Of a DNA stretch of 64,000 nucleotides, positions 8,063 to 16,332 are shown one piece after another. The notes under the pieces were generated by a model, which saw only the letters and a program-made list of their open reading frames with translations, made no database searches and was not told where the DNA came from. The stretch's first letter is position 1, and each line of letters opens with the position of its first letter. Origin of the DNA: a bacterium (GTDB lineage Bacteria; Armatimonadota; Zipacnadia; Zipacnadales; Zipacnadaceae); the NCBI GenBank assembly GCA_030603495.1, contig JAUVXR010000004.1, forward strand, positions 62,001 through 126,000. Direction: 5' to 3'. The position numbers and the translations under genes are program-made.

Positions 8063-8501
8063 ACACAGTACGGCTAATCAGTTTTGCGCGTACCAGCTCG
8101 TCAATGTGCTTATCCGCGGCTCGGCGGGTTGCCCGCCGGCTTTCCTCGTCCCGGCGAGCTAAGGCCGTCTCCGTGGCTCGGCGCATCTGCGCTGCGCCGA
8201 CTAGTTCTGCCCGCCTGCCGTGCATACGTTCAGCCAGCCCGTGGCGCAGTTGCTCCGTCTTCTCAATATGCCAGCGCAAGGCCTGCGCCGTGCGCTGCCG
8301 GTGCTGGTGCCACTGGATGGTCGCGATCGCGCTGGTGCTCACGCTCTGCCGGAGGACCCGCTCTTGCTGATCCAATGCAGCCAGCCTATTCTCAGCCGCT
8401 GCCATCGCCCGCTGGCATATCGCCACTCGGCGCCCACACAACTGCTCATGCTTGAGCCGGTGAGCAAGCACCCTGCACAACCGGCTGCTGCCGCCTTCCA
8501 T
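8040..8501 (-). CDS. fliJ: FliJ-like export chaperone/stalk protein
   Basis: A 153-residue, almost wholly helical protein, rich in Arg, Ala, Glu and Gln. Two long coiled-coil segments (about residues 10-60 and 85-140) match the FliJ/SctO hairpin that inserts into the FliI hexamer. The ending RRATETALARRDEESRRATR is the typical basic second helix of FliJ. Sequence identity in this family is always low, so the call rests on length, heptads and position: it lies 21 bases after fliI and overlaps the next gene. The ATG at 8501 is preceded by AGGAAGGAAGAG. Several short plus-strand frames over it are shadows. Confidence 0.65.
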   Translation of the reverse strand: MEGGSSRLCRVLAHRLKHEQLCGRRVAICQRAMAAAENRLAALDQQERVLRQSVSTSAIATIQWHQHRQRTAQALRWHIEKTEQLRHGLAERMHGRRAELVGAAQMRRATETALARRDEESRRATRRAADKHIDELVRAKLISRTVCDDAITT

Positions 8502-8522
8502 CTCTTCCTTCCTACAAGTGCG

Positions 8523-9860
8523 CTAACTACTCATCAGCTTGCGGAGCCACTCTCTGGTCTGGTCAACGTCGGCCGACTCATTGGGGCCCTGCTGGAGAAA
8601 TCGGTTCATCTCAGCCCGCAGCGCCACCGCCCGATCCACCTGCGGGTCACTGCCCCGGCTGTATGCGCCCACGTTTATCAAGTCCCGGGCCTCGTTGTAG
8701 GCGGCCAGCAGCGACTTGAACTCCGCTGCGGCCTGAACGTGGTCACGGCTCGCCACATCGTTCATCAGTCGCGACACCGATCCCGTCACATCAATAGCCG
8801 GATAGTGGCCGGATTCAGCTAGCTGCCGGGACAGCACAATGCGCCCGTCGAGTATCGCGCTGACAGCGTCAGCCACTGGGTCGTGGAGGTCATCACGCTC
8901 GACCAGCACAGTATAGAGCGCGGTTATAGTGCCTTCGCCGGTAGCGCCGGCCCGCTCCAATAGGGACGGGAGCATCGTGTACAGCGACGGAGGGTAGCCT
9001 CCCGTGGTCGGCATCTCCCCAGCCGCCAGGCCCACCTCACGCTGGGCCTGGGCCAGCCGGGTCAGGGAATCCATGAGCAACAGGACATTGGCCCCGCTGT
9101 CCCGGAAATACTCGGCGATCGCAGTCGCCGCCATGCCCGTCTGGAGCCGAAGCAAGGGCGGCTGGTCGGAGGTAGTCACTACCACCACGGAGTTGCTCAG
9201 ACCCTCGCCGAGGTCCCTCTGGAGGAAGTCGAGCACCTCGCGACCGCGTTCGCCGACCAGGGCGATGACGTTCACATCCGCCGTAGTATGCTGGGCAATC
9301 ATCCCCAGCAGCACGCTCTTGCCGACTCCTGCCCCCGAGAAGATGCCCAGGCGCTGTCCTTGGCAGCAGGTCAGCAGACCATCAATGGCCCGCACGCCCG
9401 TCCACAGTGGCGCGGCGACGCGGCGGCGCTTCAGCGGAAGGGGCGGGGCGGCTTGCACGGGGCGGTAAGTCTGCACGGAGACCGGGCCTTTTTCGTCCAG
9501 GGGACGACCAAAGCAATCTACTACCCGGCCCAGCAGCTGCGGCCCGACGCCGATCTGGAGAGGTTGGCCGGTGGCGAGAACCTGACAGCCGGGCTCCACG
9601 CCCTGGAGCGGACCAAGGGTGAGTAGGACAGTGTGCTTATCGCGGAAGGCGACCACCTGCGCATGGATAGAGCCACTGCTGCCGCTGGGCTGCAGGATGC
9701 ATAGCTCCCCGATCTGCGCCGGTGGGCCTTGGGCGACGATGGTTAGGCCGGATACCTCTACCACCCGGCCCATGCGCTGGAAGCGCCCGGCTACCTTCGT
9801 CCGCTCGACGAGGTCGTCCAACTGCCGCACATACTCAGCGATGACGGATTGAGTCGTCAC
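8523..9860 (-). CDS. fliI: Type III export ATPase FliI
   Basis: A 445-residue F1-like ATPase, normal length for FliI. Walker A is SGAGVGKS (residues 175-182). The GERGREVLDF motif and the Walker B segment NVLLLMDSLTRLAQAQREVG follow. PTTGGYPPSLYTMLPSLLER and YPAIDVTGSVSRLM are family hallmarks that separate FliI/SctN from F-type beta subunits. The N-terminal beta barrel domain (residues 25-100) is present. It would energise unfolding of substrates at a type III export gate. It follows fliH by 22 bases. All catalytic motifs look intact, so the enzyme is probably active even though no gate genes (flhA, flhB, fliPQR) are near. Confidence 0.93.
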   Translation of the reverse strand: MTTQSVIAEYVRQLDDLVERTKVAGRFQRMGRVVEVSGLTIVAQGPPAQIGELCILQPSGSSGSIHAQVVAFRDKHTVLLTLGPLQGVEPGCQVLATGQPLQIGVGPQLLGRVVDCFGRPLDEKGPVSVQTYRPVQAAPPLPLKRRRVAAPLWTGVRAIDGLLTCCQGQRLGIFSGAGVGKSVLLGMIAQHTTADVNVIALVGERGREVLDFLQRDLGEGLSNSVVVVTTSDQPPLLRLQTGMAATAIAEYFRDSGANVLLLMDSLTRLAQAQREVGLAAGEMPTTGGYPPSLYTMLPSLLERAGATGEGTITALYTVLVERDDLHDPVADAVSAILDGRIVLSRQLAESGHYPAIDVTGSVSRLMNDVASRDHVQAAAEFKSLLAAYNEARDLINVGAYSRGSDPQVDRAVALRAEMNRFLQQGPNESADVDQTREWLRKLMSS

Positions 9861-9882
9861 CTCTGCCCCCCTGACAGCGCAG

Positions 9883-10496
9883 CTACTGTTCGATAGATGT
9901 CAGCAGCGTTGTTTGAATGCGGCCGAACTGGGTGGGGATATTAGCGTCAAGGATCCCGTGGTCGCTTTCCACCACACACCCACCCCGCTCCACCCCCCGG
10001 TCGGCTATCACCCGCAGATGGGAAAATCGCCCCAGAACTGTGTCATCGGTCGCCAGAGCTTGTTCTACCAGCGGTCTGTCATCAGGATGAACCCGCACCT
10101 GTAGCTCGCCCTCGCAGGCCACCTCATCCAGAGCAGCCTTGACAGTACGCTCCACGACCCGCCGGTCCTGGCGTATCTCGGCAGCCACAATGCGGCGGGC
10201 AATGCTGATCGCCAGGCGAACGACGTGTGGGCGCAACTCGTCAAGCAGCCGCTCTCTGTCGCGGGCGAGCTGAGTGGTTAAGTCATGCAGCAAGTGGCGG
10301 ATACGCGCCATCCGTTGAAGTTCAGTATCCGGCTGATCCGGCCCGCCGGAACTCGGCCTGAGCCCCGCCCCTTCCCGCACCAGTGTGGCCCCCCCCCCTG
10401 CGCAAAGCTGCTTTCCAGCCGTACAGGCCGTACCCACAGTCCGGCGTGGGTAATATCTGTCTTCTTGACCAGGTGGTTCGCCATATTAATCACCAT
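9883..10496 (-). CDS. fliH: FliH-like ATPase regulator, split by a frameshift at a G10 run
   Basis: The N-terminus lies in one frame (from the ATG at 10496 or 10484: MANHLVKKTDITHAGLWVRP, then VRLESSFAQGGG) and the rest in another (ATLVREGAG, then LARDRERLLDELRPHVVRLA, then ISIARRIVAAEIRQDRRVVE). The frames meet at ten C on the plus strand (10389-10398); an eleventh would join them into about 204 residues. The second part has the FliH/SctL pattern: a helical stalk, then LQVRVHPDDRPLVEQAL and a C-terminal V1-E-like domain. The first start overlaps the stop of the fliF-like gene (ATGGTGATTAA), which supports the N-terminal frame. A GTG at 10437 can start a shorter protein in the second frame. 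Assembly error, real mutation or slippage are all possible. Confidence 0.7.
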
Positions 10497-11520
10497 CCGA
10501 GCCAGTATTGAATACGGCTGCGGTCGGTTCAGGGCACGGGTTGTTTTCGCTCGCCGTGCGCTTCAGCTGCAAGGCATCTGCTAATGAGCGCAACGTCTCA
10601 TCACGAGCTGGGTGGGTCGCTGTCGGCAGTGAGCTCGCGTCGATATCTAGCACGCTGCGGCCCTGTCGTGTGATCTCTTCGTCCGGCATGTTTTGCAGGG
10701 CCACTGCCACCACTTCGGGGCGTTCTCCGCCCACCAACGCTGTAACCTCGTCCGGCGACAGCTCTGCCAGGAAATGAAGCGGATTTGGCCGCTCGACCGA
10801 AGCCGAGCTTATCTCAGTTGGAGGCGCTTCGACTTGGCGCTCGTACTGCGTTCGCCACCGCAGCACTAGGTATGCCGCCATGGCCAGCACAACACAGACG
10901 GCGGTCAGTCCCAGCGCGGCTTTCCACGGATCAGATAATATTGCGGCGGTCGGGGCCGCACCCGCGGAGACGAGGGCAGGCTCCAATAGTCTTGCTGCCG
11001 CCGGGGTCGGCTGACCTTGAGAAAACAGCAGGGCGCCACTGCTGTCAGTGATGAGCAGGTCCGTCCGCTGCAGCCCCTGGACAGTGTGGAGCACCAAGGC
11101 AGTCAGACTGTCGAGCCAGCTGTCAGGGCGTGGGCTGGTGGCCTCAAGATGCAAGGAGAGCGCCAGGCGAGGCGAATCAGCAGACTTAGCTTCCAGCAAA
11201 GGGGTTGCAAAGATGGCGTCGGCGGAAGCAACGTAGTCATAGCCGGCCAGCATACTTTCCAGACGCTGGGCAATTTCGGCCTGCTCGCGCCGTCGGGTGC
11301 CCGGTAGAGGCAGAGAGAGGATGCTCGTGGCAGAAGCACGCGCAGCAGGTAGATCACTGCCGTCCGGGACGGCAGACCACTGCGCAGCGGGCACAGAATA
11401 TGCCTGATAGGTCGCCGCACCCAGTGCGGCGACTACCGCTGCCAGCACGGTAAGAGATAGAACTCTGGCCGCCGCTCTAAGCGACTGCCACCACTGAAGA
11501 ATCTCGCGAAGCGCCTCCAT
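10486..11520 (-). CDS. Reduced FliF MS-ring-like protein with a FliG-like tail
   Basis: A 344-residue protein; FliF is usually 500-570. One membrane helix lies at about residues 18-40 and a second at 201-222. Between them, EIAQRLESMLAGYDYVASAD and LTALVLHTVQGLQRTDLLIT, then DSSGALLFSQGQ, match the third ring-building domain of FliF; the first two domains are missing. After the second helix, residues 247-282 (NPLHFLAELSPDEVTALVGG, then ERPEVVAVALQNMPDEE) match the middle domain of FliG. So it is a two-helix ring protein carrying a short piece of FliG, without the charged torque helix. It is the first gene of the operon, about 150 bases from a consensus promoter. The assignment of separate parts is by motif and needs a profile search. 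Confidence 0.65.
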   Translation of the reverse strand: MEALREILQWWQSLRAAARVLSLTVLAAVVAALGAATYQAYSVPAAQWSAVPDGSDLPAARASATSILSLPLPGTRRREQAEIAQRLESMLAGYDYVASADAIFATPLLEAKSADSPRLALSLHLEATSPRPDSWLDSLTALVLHTVQGLQRTDLLITDSSGALLFSQGQPTPAAARLLEPALVSAGAAPTAAILSDPWKAALGLTAVCVVLAMAAYLVLRWRTQYERQVEAPPTEISSASVERPNPLHFLAELSPDEVTALVGGERPEVVAVALQNMPDEEITRQGRSVLDIDASSLPTATHPARDETLRSLADALQLKRTASENNPCPEPTAAVFNTGSDGD

Positions 11521-11531
11521 CCCCGTCCCCC

Positions 11532-11547
11532 CATGACTTTAGTCATG
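11532..11547. promoter_or_regulatory. Palindrome in the leader of the fli-type operon
   Basis: CATGACT-TT-AGTCATG is a perfect 7-base inverted repeat with a 2-base centre, 12-27 bases upstream of the first start codon. It occupies the ribosome-binding region and could be an operator or an RNA hairpin covering it. Confidence 0.5.
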
Positions 11548-11670
11548 CGCGAATCTTCAGGGCGCGGGGATGGGCGTTCAGTGACTATTGCCCTTGAATT
11601 GCTATTGAGGTGGTCTGCGAACTCGCTGCGAGTATTAGGCTAGTGATCCTTCTCCCATCCCTCGGCCGTC

Positions 11671-11699
11671 TTTATACCATATGTTCCACAAATTGTCAA
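11671..11699 (-). promoter_or_regulatory. Sigma-70 promoter of the fli-type operon
   Basis: On the minus strand: TTGACA (11694-11699), 17-base spacer, TATAAA (11671-11676). This is a near-perfect housekeeping promoter, not a sigma-28 or sigma-54 site as often used for flagella. The leader would be about 145 bases. Confidence 0.8.
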
Positions 11700-11723
11700 T
11701 ACCTTTTCCAGCGGTTATCAACA

Positions 11724-12005
11724 ATGTCTTCCACATTTGCATCAGGCAGCACTCCGCTGCAACAAGGAGATCCCAGCATTGATGTCGAAAATAAGACCAC
11801 AGCCGAGCAAGAAAAGGAGGCCAACAAGCTGGGTGTACGTGCTCCGCTTATCAAAGCCGGCCTTACTAAGGTTCAGGTGTGCGAGCAAGTCATTGCCGCA
11901 CTGCGCGGGGCCGGATTCACTTATGTCACCGTTGACCTGGGCGCCTATCGCTCTGGGAGTATGGACGAGACGCTGGATAGCCCTGAGGGACCGAACATAT
12001 CTTGA
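11724..12005 (+). pseudogene. Probable LarE C-terminal remnant
   Basis: The end of this 94-codon frame, VCEQVIAALRGAGFTYVTVD followed by LGAYRSGSMDETL, matches the C-terminal end of LarE, the ATP-dependent sacrificial sulfur transferase that makes the nickel-pincer cofactor (family pattern GFRYVxLDLxGYRSGSMNEVL). The 200 preceding LarE residues, with the PP-loop ATP site, are absent. The first 40 codons read as unstructured, polar sequence. No good ribosome site precedes the ATG at 11724. It lies next to, and points away from, the fli-type promoter. A pseudogene fragment is likelier than a new short protein, but the latter is not excluded. Confidence 0.4.
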
Positions 12006-12081
12006 GGCAGCCGTGTCTTACCATGCTGGGGCTGGGAAAAGCGCGCCCTCTCTTGGAAGCTCTTAGAGGAGAAAGCCGAGA

Positions 12082-13809
12082 ATGGCAACAGCCCTGAACA
12101 AGCAAGACTGGCGGCTCGTCGAGGAGCATGCGGCCGATCTTCAGGTGACACTCGAGGCAATCCGCCAGCAACGCTACATCCCGAGGATATGGGCTAAGGA
12201 TGCGAGCCTGTGGCGGCCTGAGCCCGAGCATCAGGCTGAAATCGAGACGCGTCTAGGTTGGCTCTGGCTTCCTGAGCGCTGCTTGGCACAGGTAGACCAC
12301 CTCAGTAGCTTCGCAAATCAGGTCCGGCGAGCCGGCTTCGAGCACGTGGTATTGCTCGGAATGGGGGGGAGCAGCCTCGCAGCGTGGGTCTTCGAACGGG
12401 TGTTCGGCGTCACCCCCGGCTATCCCAGCTTGTCGGTGCTGGACAGCACTGTCCCCCAGGAGGTTCTCGCCAGCACAGGCGGTGCCGATCCCGCCCGCAC
12501 CTTGTTTATTGCCGCCAGCAAGTCCGGGACAACTACCGAGGTGCTCTCCTTCTTCGAGTACTTCTACGACCAAATCAAACAGATTAGAGGAGACGCGGCG
12601 GGCGAGAACTTCGTGGCCATCACCGACCCGGGCACTCCCCTCGCCCAGACAGCCCACGAACGAGGCCTACGCGCTACCTTCGAGAACTGGCCCGACGTAG
12701 GCGGGCGTTACTCCGGTCTGTCTTACTTCGGCATGCTACCCGCGGCGCTGATGGGCCTGCCGGTGCGGGAAATCCTGGCCAGCGCCCAAGCAATGGCCGA
12801 AGCGTGCGGCCCGGCGGTGCAGCCGCAGCAGAATCCCGCCGCCTGCTTGGGAGCCCTCCTTGGCTGCTGCCAATCCCGGGGCCGGGACAAGGTCACATTC
12901 CTGACCTCACCGATCCTGGCCAGCTTCGGCGATTGGGCTGAGCAGTTACTGGCCGAAAGTACCGGCAAAGCAGGTACCGGGCTGATTCCGGTAGTGGGCG
13001 AGCCTCTGGGCGAAGTCGGCGCGTATAGCGATGACCGCCTCTTCGTCCATCTGCACCTATCCGGCGACGATCGCCTCAGCAGCTTCGCCGCTGCGCTCGC
13101 TGCCGCCGCGCATCCGGTCATAGAGATTGAAGTAGCCGATGTGAATTCGCTGGGACAGGAGATATTCCGTTGGGAATTTGCCGTGGCGGTGATCGGCGCA
13201 CTGATGGGCATTAACCCCTTCGATCAGCCGAACGTTCAGGAAAGCAAGGATAAGACTCGCGAAATGCTGGCCTACTACAGTCGCGACGGGAGTCTAACAG
13301 ATAGCGGCCCGGACCTGCTGGAAGACCGCTTAGCCGTGTATGGCGCCCCCGAGGCCGAGTCCACTGGCGGAGCGATAGCAGCATTGTTTGCCCAGGTCCA
13401 ACCCCACGACTATGTGGCATTGATGGCGTACCTGCCGTATAGCTCACGCACCGACGACGCCCTGGCAACGATACGGTCCGACATCCGTGACCGACTGAGG
13501 GTTGCTACCACCACCGGCTACGGCCCGCGGTTCCTGCACTCCACCGGCCAGCTTCACAAAGGTGGCCCCAACACCGCGGTACTATTGCAGCTTACTGCAC
13601 GCGACAGCGCAGCGCTGCCAATTCCTGCACACGATTACGACTTCGCCACGTTGAAGGATGCCCAGGCCTCTGGCGATTTCGAGGTCTTGCGCCAACGTCA
13701 GCGCAGAATCATGCGCCTTGATCTGGGCACTGACATTGACTACGGGATGGCGAAGCTGGCGGAACTGATCAGCGAGGCACTGCGGCAGATATCCGCTGGG
13801 GTTGGCTGA
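12082..13809 (+). CDS. pgi: Glucose-6-phosphate isomerase (SIS type related to transaldolase-fused forms)
   Basis: A 575-residue protein. HVVLLGMGGSSLAAWVFERV (about 93-112) and the SIS segment LFIAASKSGTTTEVLSFFEY (about 140-159) bind the sugar phosphate; the WPDVGGRYSGLSYFGMLPA segment is the PGI signature, and INPFDQPNVQESKDKTREML is the second one. The version with an internal GLIPVVGEP segment is that usually fused to transaldolase (tal-pgi). Here no transaldolase domain precedes it. It converts glucose 6-phosphate and fructose 6-phosphate in glycolysis or gluconeogenesis. AGGAG precedes the ATG. The next gene on the right points toward it, so it ends a transcription unit. Confidence is good. 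Confidence 0.88.
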   Translation: MATALNKQDWRLVEEHAADLQVTLEAIRQQRYIPRIWAKDASLWRPEPEHQAEIETRLGWLWLPERCLAQVDHLSSFANQVRRAGFEHVVLLGMGGSSLAAWVFERVFGVTPGYPSLSVLDSTVPQEVLASTGGADPARTLFIAASKSGTTTEVLSFFEYFYDQIKQIRGDAAGENFVAITDPGTPLAQTAHERGLRATFENWPDVGGRYSGLSYFGMLPAALMGLPVREILASAQAMAEACGPAVQPQQNPAACLGALLGCCQSRGRDKVTFLTSPILASFGDWAEQLLAESTGKAGTGLIPVVGEPLGEVGAYSDDRLFVHLHLSGDDRLSSFAAALAAAAHPVIEIEVADVNSLGQEIFRWEFAVAVIGALMGINPFDQPNVQESKDKTREMLAYYSRDGSLTDSGPDLLEDRLAVYGAPEAESTGGAIAALFAQVQPHDYVALMAYLPYSSRTDDALATIRSDIRDRLRVATTTGYGPRFLHSTGQLHKGGPNTAVLLQLTARDSAALPIPAHDYDFATLKDAQASGDFEVLRQRQRRIMRLDLGTDIDYGMAKLAELISEALRQISAGVG

Positions 13810-14028
13810 GAGACCAGCCGAAGCCAGATGGCCCCGAGCAAGACGTCGAGACCAGTGAAGCCGCCCTGTCATATCTCGATACAGACATGCGAACTGGGTT
13901 TTCGCTACTGGGGCAGACCGGATGAGCTAAGGGCCGCGGCGGACGACAAAGCTGCACGGACTACTGGACCGGTAGCCAACGAAGACAGCCGGGCGCACAG
14001 TACACATCGTAGAGGGCCGCTGGACGAG

Positions 14029-15426
14029 CTAGCGGCGGCACTGCCAGACGATGTCGGCGTCGTCACAACTCAATTTCTGTGGGGAGTCAGTAGGCGGCAC
14101 ACTGCCGTCGTCTTCTCGGTACCGGCCGATGCTGCAGAGCCTGAAGCCTCCGCCCGTGCGCTGGTAGATGAAGTCCTTGCCGCTGAAGGGGTCCTGGGGC
14201 AGCTCCCAGTCCAGCGCCTGCTGAAGCTGGTCCAAGGTCTCTGGATAGGCCCCGTGTTCGTACCTGTATGCCTTCAGCGCCAGTACCACGCGGCACAGAC
14301 CGATGTTGGCTGTGGCCATCGCGCGCTTGTGCACTACCCTTGCAAAGACCGGAATGAGGATCTTTGCCAAGACTCCCTGATAGAACGGCAACGCCCTCAA
14401 TTCCTTGTTCGCTGATTCAATCTCCCCAACTGCCCTGGCATAAGGTAAACGCTGGGCTTCAACCACCCGAGACATGTAGTCAATGTAAGTCAGTTCGTCA
14501 AGCTTCCACAGCGGCCAAGCAAGTCGACTGCGATATGTCTGTACAATTGGCAACTCAACGCTACCATATGTACCGCGGCGAATCGCTTCAGTGGTTTCAA
14601 TCCCCAAAGCCCGTTCGCCTATCATGCCATCCGTGAATGCCTTGCGCAGATCAATTCGGGACAGATACTCCTGGAAGTCATTAGCTACGCCCGGCTCCAG
14701 TTGCTGCCCAGAGATGATCCGCTCTAGCGCGTCAAGAGTTATCGCCTGAATCGCGATGGCGACGAGCTGAGCAATGAGCGTCGGCTCAGAGGCAGCGTGC
14801 TCAGATATGCGTAGGGCGACCCGGCACCAGTCGAGCGCTTCGTCGAGGTGGCCGGCCTCGGCTGATACCAAGGCCTGGATTCTGAGCATCTGTGCTGCAC
14901 TGCGGAGGCCTGCGAAATGCGGAAAGAGCGCCCCGGCTCCACCTTCCCAGTTGACAGGAAAGATGCAGTGCGGTCGCTGCGAGGCGCGGCGGATGATCTG
15001 CAGGTCGCGCTTCACTGCCGGACGGCTAAGAATCCTGCGGACCTGCCGCCGCTCCGCGCGGCCTGTCTTGATGTAGGTCGTTATGAAGTGGTGTTCCTCC
15101 TCTGTTATCCCGCCAATATACCGGCGCTCCGGCACAAGTCCGGGAGAGGAGAACTCACCGAATACCTTCTGATAGAGCACTGCGGCGTTCTGGCTAGCAG
15201 GTACTGGTTTTGGTGCCGCTTCCGCCAGTGTCAGCGGCAGGCCCTGCGCCTTGAGCTCGGCCAGCTTGGCCTCCAGTTCCAGGCCCCACTTGATGTTGAA
15301 ATAGGTCCAGGGGATGGCCACCAGCACGAACAGCACCAGCAGCCCGAAGCCTACTCGCGGAGCAACCCGCACACACCAGCGGCCTACTCGTCTGACGGTG
15401 GGAAAGCGTTCCTCATTCATTGTCAT
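14029..15426 (-). CDS. Hypothetical membrane protein with pilin-like C-terminal motif
   Basis: A 465-residue protein with one N-terminal membrane helix (about residues 24-45: VGFGLLVLFVLVAIPWTYFN) and a large, mostly helical extracytoplasmic part. The end (VLALKAYRYEHGAYPETLDQ, then LPQDPFSGKDFIYQRTGGGF) has the pattern seen in secretin-pathway pseudopilins and in a group of Planctomycetes and Armatimonadota proteins that follow sigma factors. I know no function for it. It is the last gene of a three-gene unit with an ECF sigma factor and a small membrane protein, 6 bases after that one. It may be the envelope output or sensor of this sigma circuit. It ends 219 bases from pgi (convergent); that interval holds nothing recognisable. 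Confidence 0.6.
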   Translation of the reverse strand: MTMNEERFPTVRRVGRWCVRVAPRVGFGLLVLFVLVAIPWTYFNIKWGLELEAKLAELKAQGLPLTLAEAAPKPVPASQNAAVLYQKVFGEFSSPGLVPERRYIGGITEEEHHFITTYIKTGRAERRQVRRILSRPAVKRDLQIIRRASQRPHCIFPVNWEGGAGALFPHFAGLRSAAQMLRIQALVSAEAGHLDEALDWCRVALRISEHAASEPTLIAQLVAIAIQAITLDALERIISGQQLEPGVANDFQEYLSRIDLRKAFTDGMIGERALGIETTEAIRRGTYGSVELPIVQTYRSRLAWPLWKLDELTYIDYMSRVVEAQRLPYARAVGEIESANKELRALPFYQGVLAKILIPVFARVVHKRAMATANIGLCRVVLALKAYRYEHGAYPETLDQLQQALDWELPQDPFSGKDFIYQRTGGGFRLCSIGRYREDDGSVPPTDSPQKLSCDDADIVWQCRR

Positions 15427-15432
15427 TCCTCC

Positions 15433-15759
15433 TCACGAATTTCCGTTCTCGCCCAGAATTTCGGACATCAGTTGTTCCATCTCTTCGAGGCTGTCTGCAT
15501 AAGCCGCGCCGGGCATGGGGCGGGCGATGGCGGGGCGGCCGGTGATTTGCGTTATGGGTCGTTCGTGGAGATGATCAAAGACTACGTTGACCAGAATCAG
15601 CAGGCCCGCGGCGGCGGCAAGCGCCCACCGCAGTACCTGCCTGCGGCGCTGAGCGCGTGCTCTGCGCACGGCGCGGTGCAGAAGCCGCTGCTTCACCTCC
15701 GGGTCGGGCATCGCCAGGGGTACCTGGCGCAACTGATTCTCGAACTTTTCATTAGTCAT
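15433..15759 (-). CDS. Small membrane protein, probable anti-sigma factor
   Basis: A 108-residue protein. The first 40 residues are charged (NQLRQVPLAMPDPEVKQRLL, then HRAVRRARAQRRRQ), then a single membrane helix (about 43-60, VLRWALAAAAGLLILVNVV), then about 45 residues outside, ending MEQLMSEILGENGNS. It starts inside the end of the sigma factor gene (8-base overlap, ATGACTAA), which couples their translation. Size, topology and position are those of anti-sigma factors, but there is no HxxxCxxC zinc motif. Its N-terminus would bind the ECF factor. The role is inferred from context only. Confidence 0.55.
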   Translation of the reverse strand: MTNEKFENQLRQVPLAMPDPEVKQRLLHRAVRRARAQRRRQVLRWALAAAAGLLILVNVVFDHLHERPITQITGRPAIARPMPGAAYADSLEEMEQLMSEILGENGNS

Positions 15760-16300
15760 CGTTGCTCTCTCCTAATAGCTCCCGCAGCTTCTCCAGCCCG
15801 TAGCGGTAGCGGCTGGCGGCGGTATTGGGCGAAATGTCCAGAACCTCCCCGATCTGGGCGAAGGTTAGCTCGTGCCAGACCTTCAGGACGACGACTTCCG
15901 CCTGCTCGGCGGGCAGTTGGGATAGCGCGTCGTGGACGGCGAGCGCATCGAGCGTGCGCTCGAGGGGGCTTTCGGCAACCGCGGCCAGAGTGGCCGGATT
16001 GTTGGTATTGTCCCCACGCCGACGCTGGACCCGCGCGGCCTTGTTGCGCGCTATCTTCAGCAGATAGGCCTGCAGGTTCCTGATGCCGGTGACGCGGCGC
16101 CCCCGCTCGATGAGTGCCAGAAAGACCTCGACCAGGATGTCTTCGGCCTGCTCCTTCTCGCCCACCCGCGCCAGCAGCAGATGGTAGACGGGCGCGCGGT
16201 AAGCGTCGTAGATCACCGCCAGCGCCTGCATGTCGCCTGCGGCCAGGGCTTGGAGCAGCTCATAGTCGTCAGGTTGTTTCAGAGCATGAATGGCATTCAC
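15752..16300 (-). CDS. ECF-type RNA polymerase sigma factor
   Basis: About 183 residues from a GTG at 16300. Region 2 is seen as LLQALAAGDMQALAVIYDAY, then LLLARVGEKEQAEDILVEVF and NLQAYLLKIARNKAA. Region 4 is ALSQLPAEQAEVVVLKVWHE, then LTFAQIGEVLDISPNTAASR and YRYGLEKLRELL. The linker has RRRGDNTNN. The longer frame up to 16432 would begin upstream of the promoter at 16333-16361, so the GTG is preferred. It heads an operon with the anti-sigma-like and pilin-motif membrane proteins; it may control that operon itself. The -35 (TAGACA) is not the AAC-type motif typical of ECF autoregulation. Confidence 0.85.
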   Translation of the reverse strand: MNAIHALKQPDDYELLQALAAGDMQALAVIYDAYRAPVYHLLLARVGEKEQAEDILVEVFLALIERGRRVTGIRNLQAYLLKIARNKAARVQRRRGDNTNNPATLAAVAESPLERTLDALAVHDALSQLPAEQAEVVVLKVWHELTFAQIGEVLDISPNTAASRYRYGLEKLRELLGESNDD

Positions 16301-16332
16301 GGTGCACCGCACAATTGCGCTGTCACTAGGTA

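Noticed and set aside
11737-12066. 109-codon plus-strand frame in a different phase from the LarE-like one
   Set aside because: Composition is Arg/Ser/Pro-rich and unlike a protein, although AAGGAG lies near an internal ATG; the LarE-like phase has real family similarity.
14917-16083. 388-codon plus-strand open frame
   Set aside because: Spans three minus-strand genes of the sigma operon, which have clear motifs and overlapping starts.
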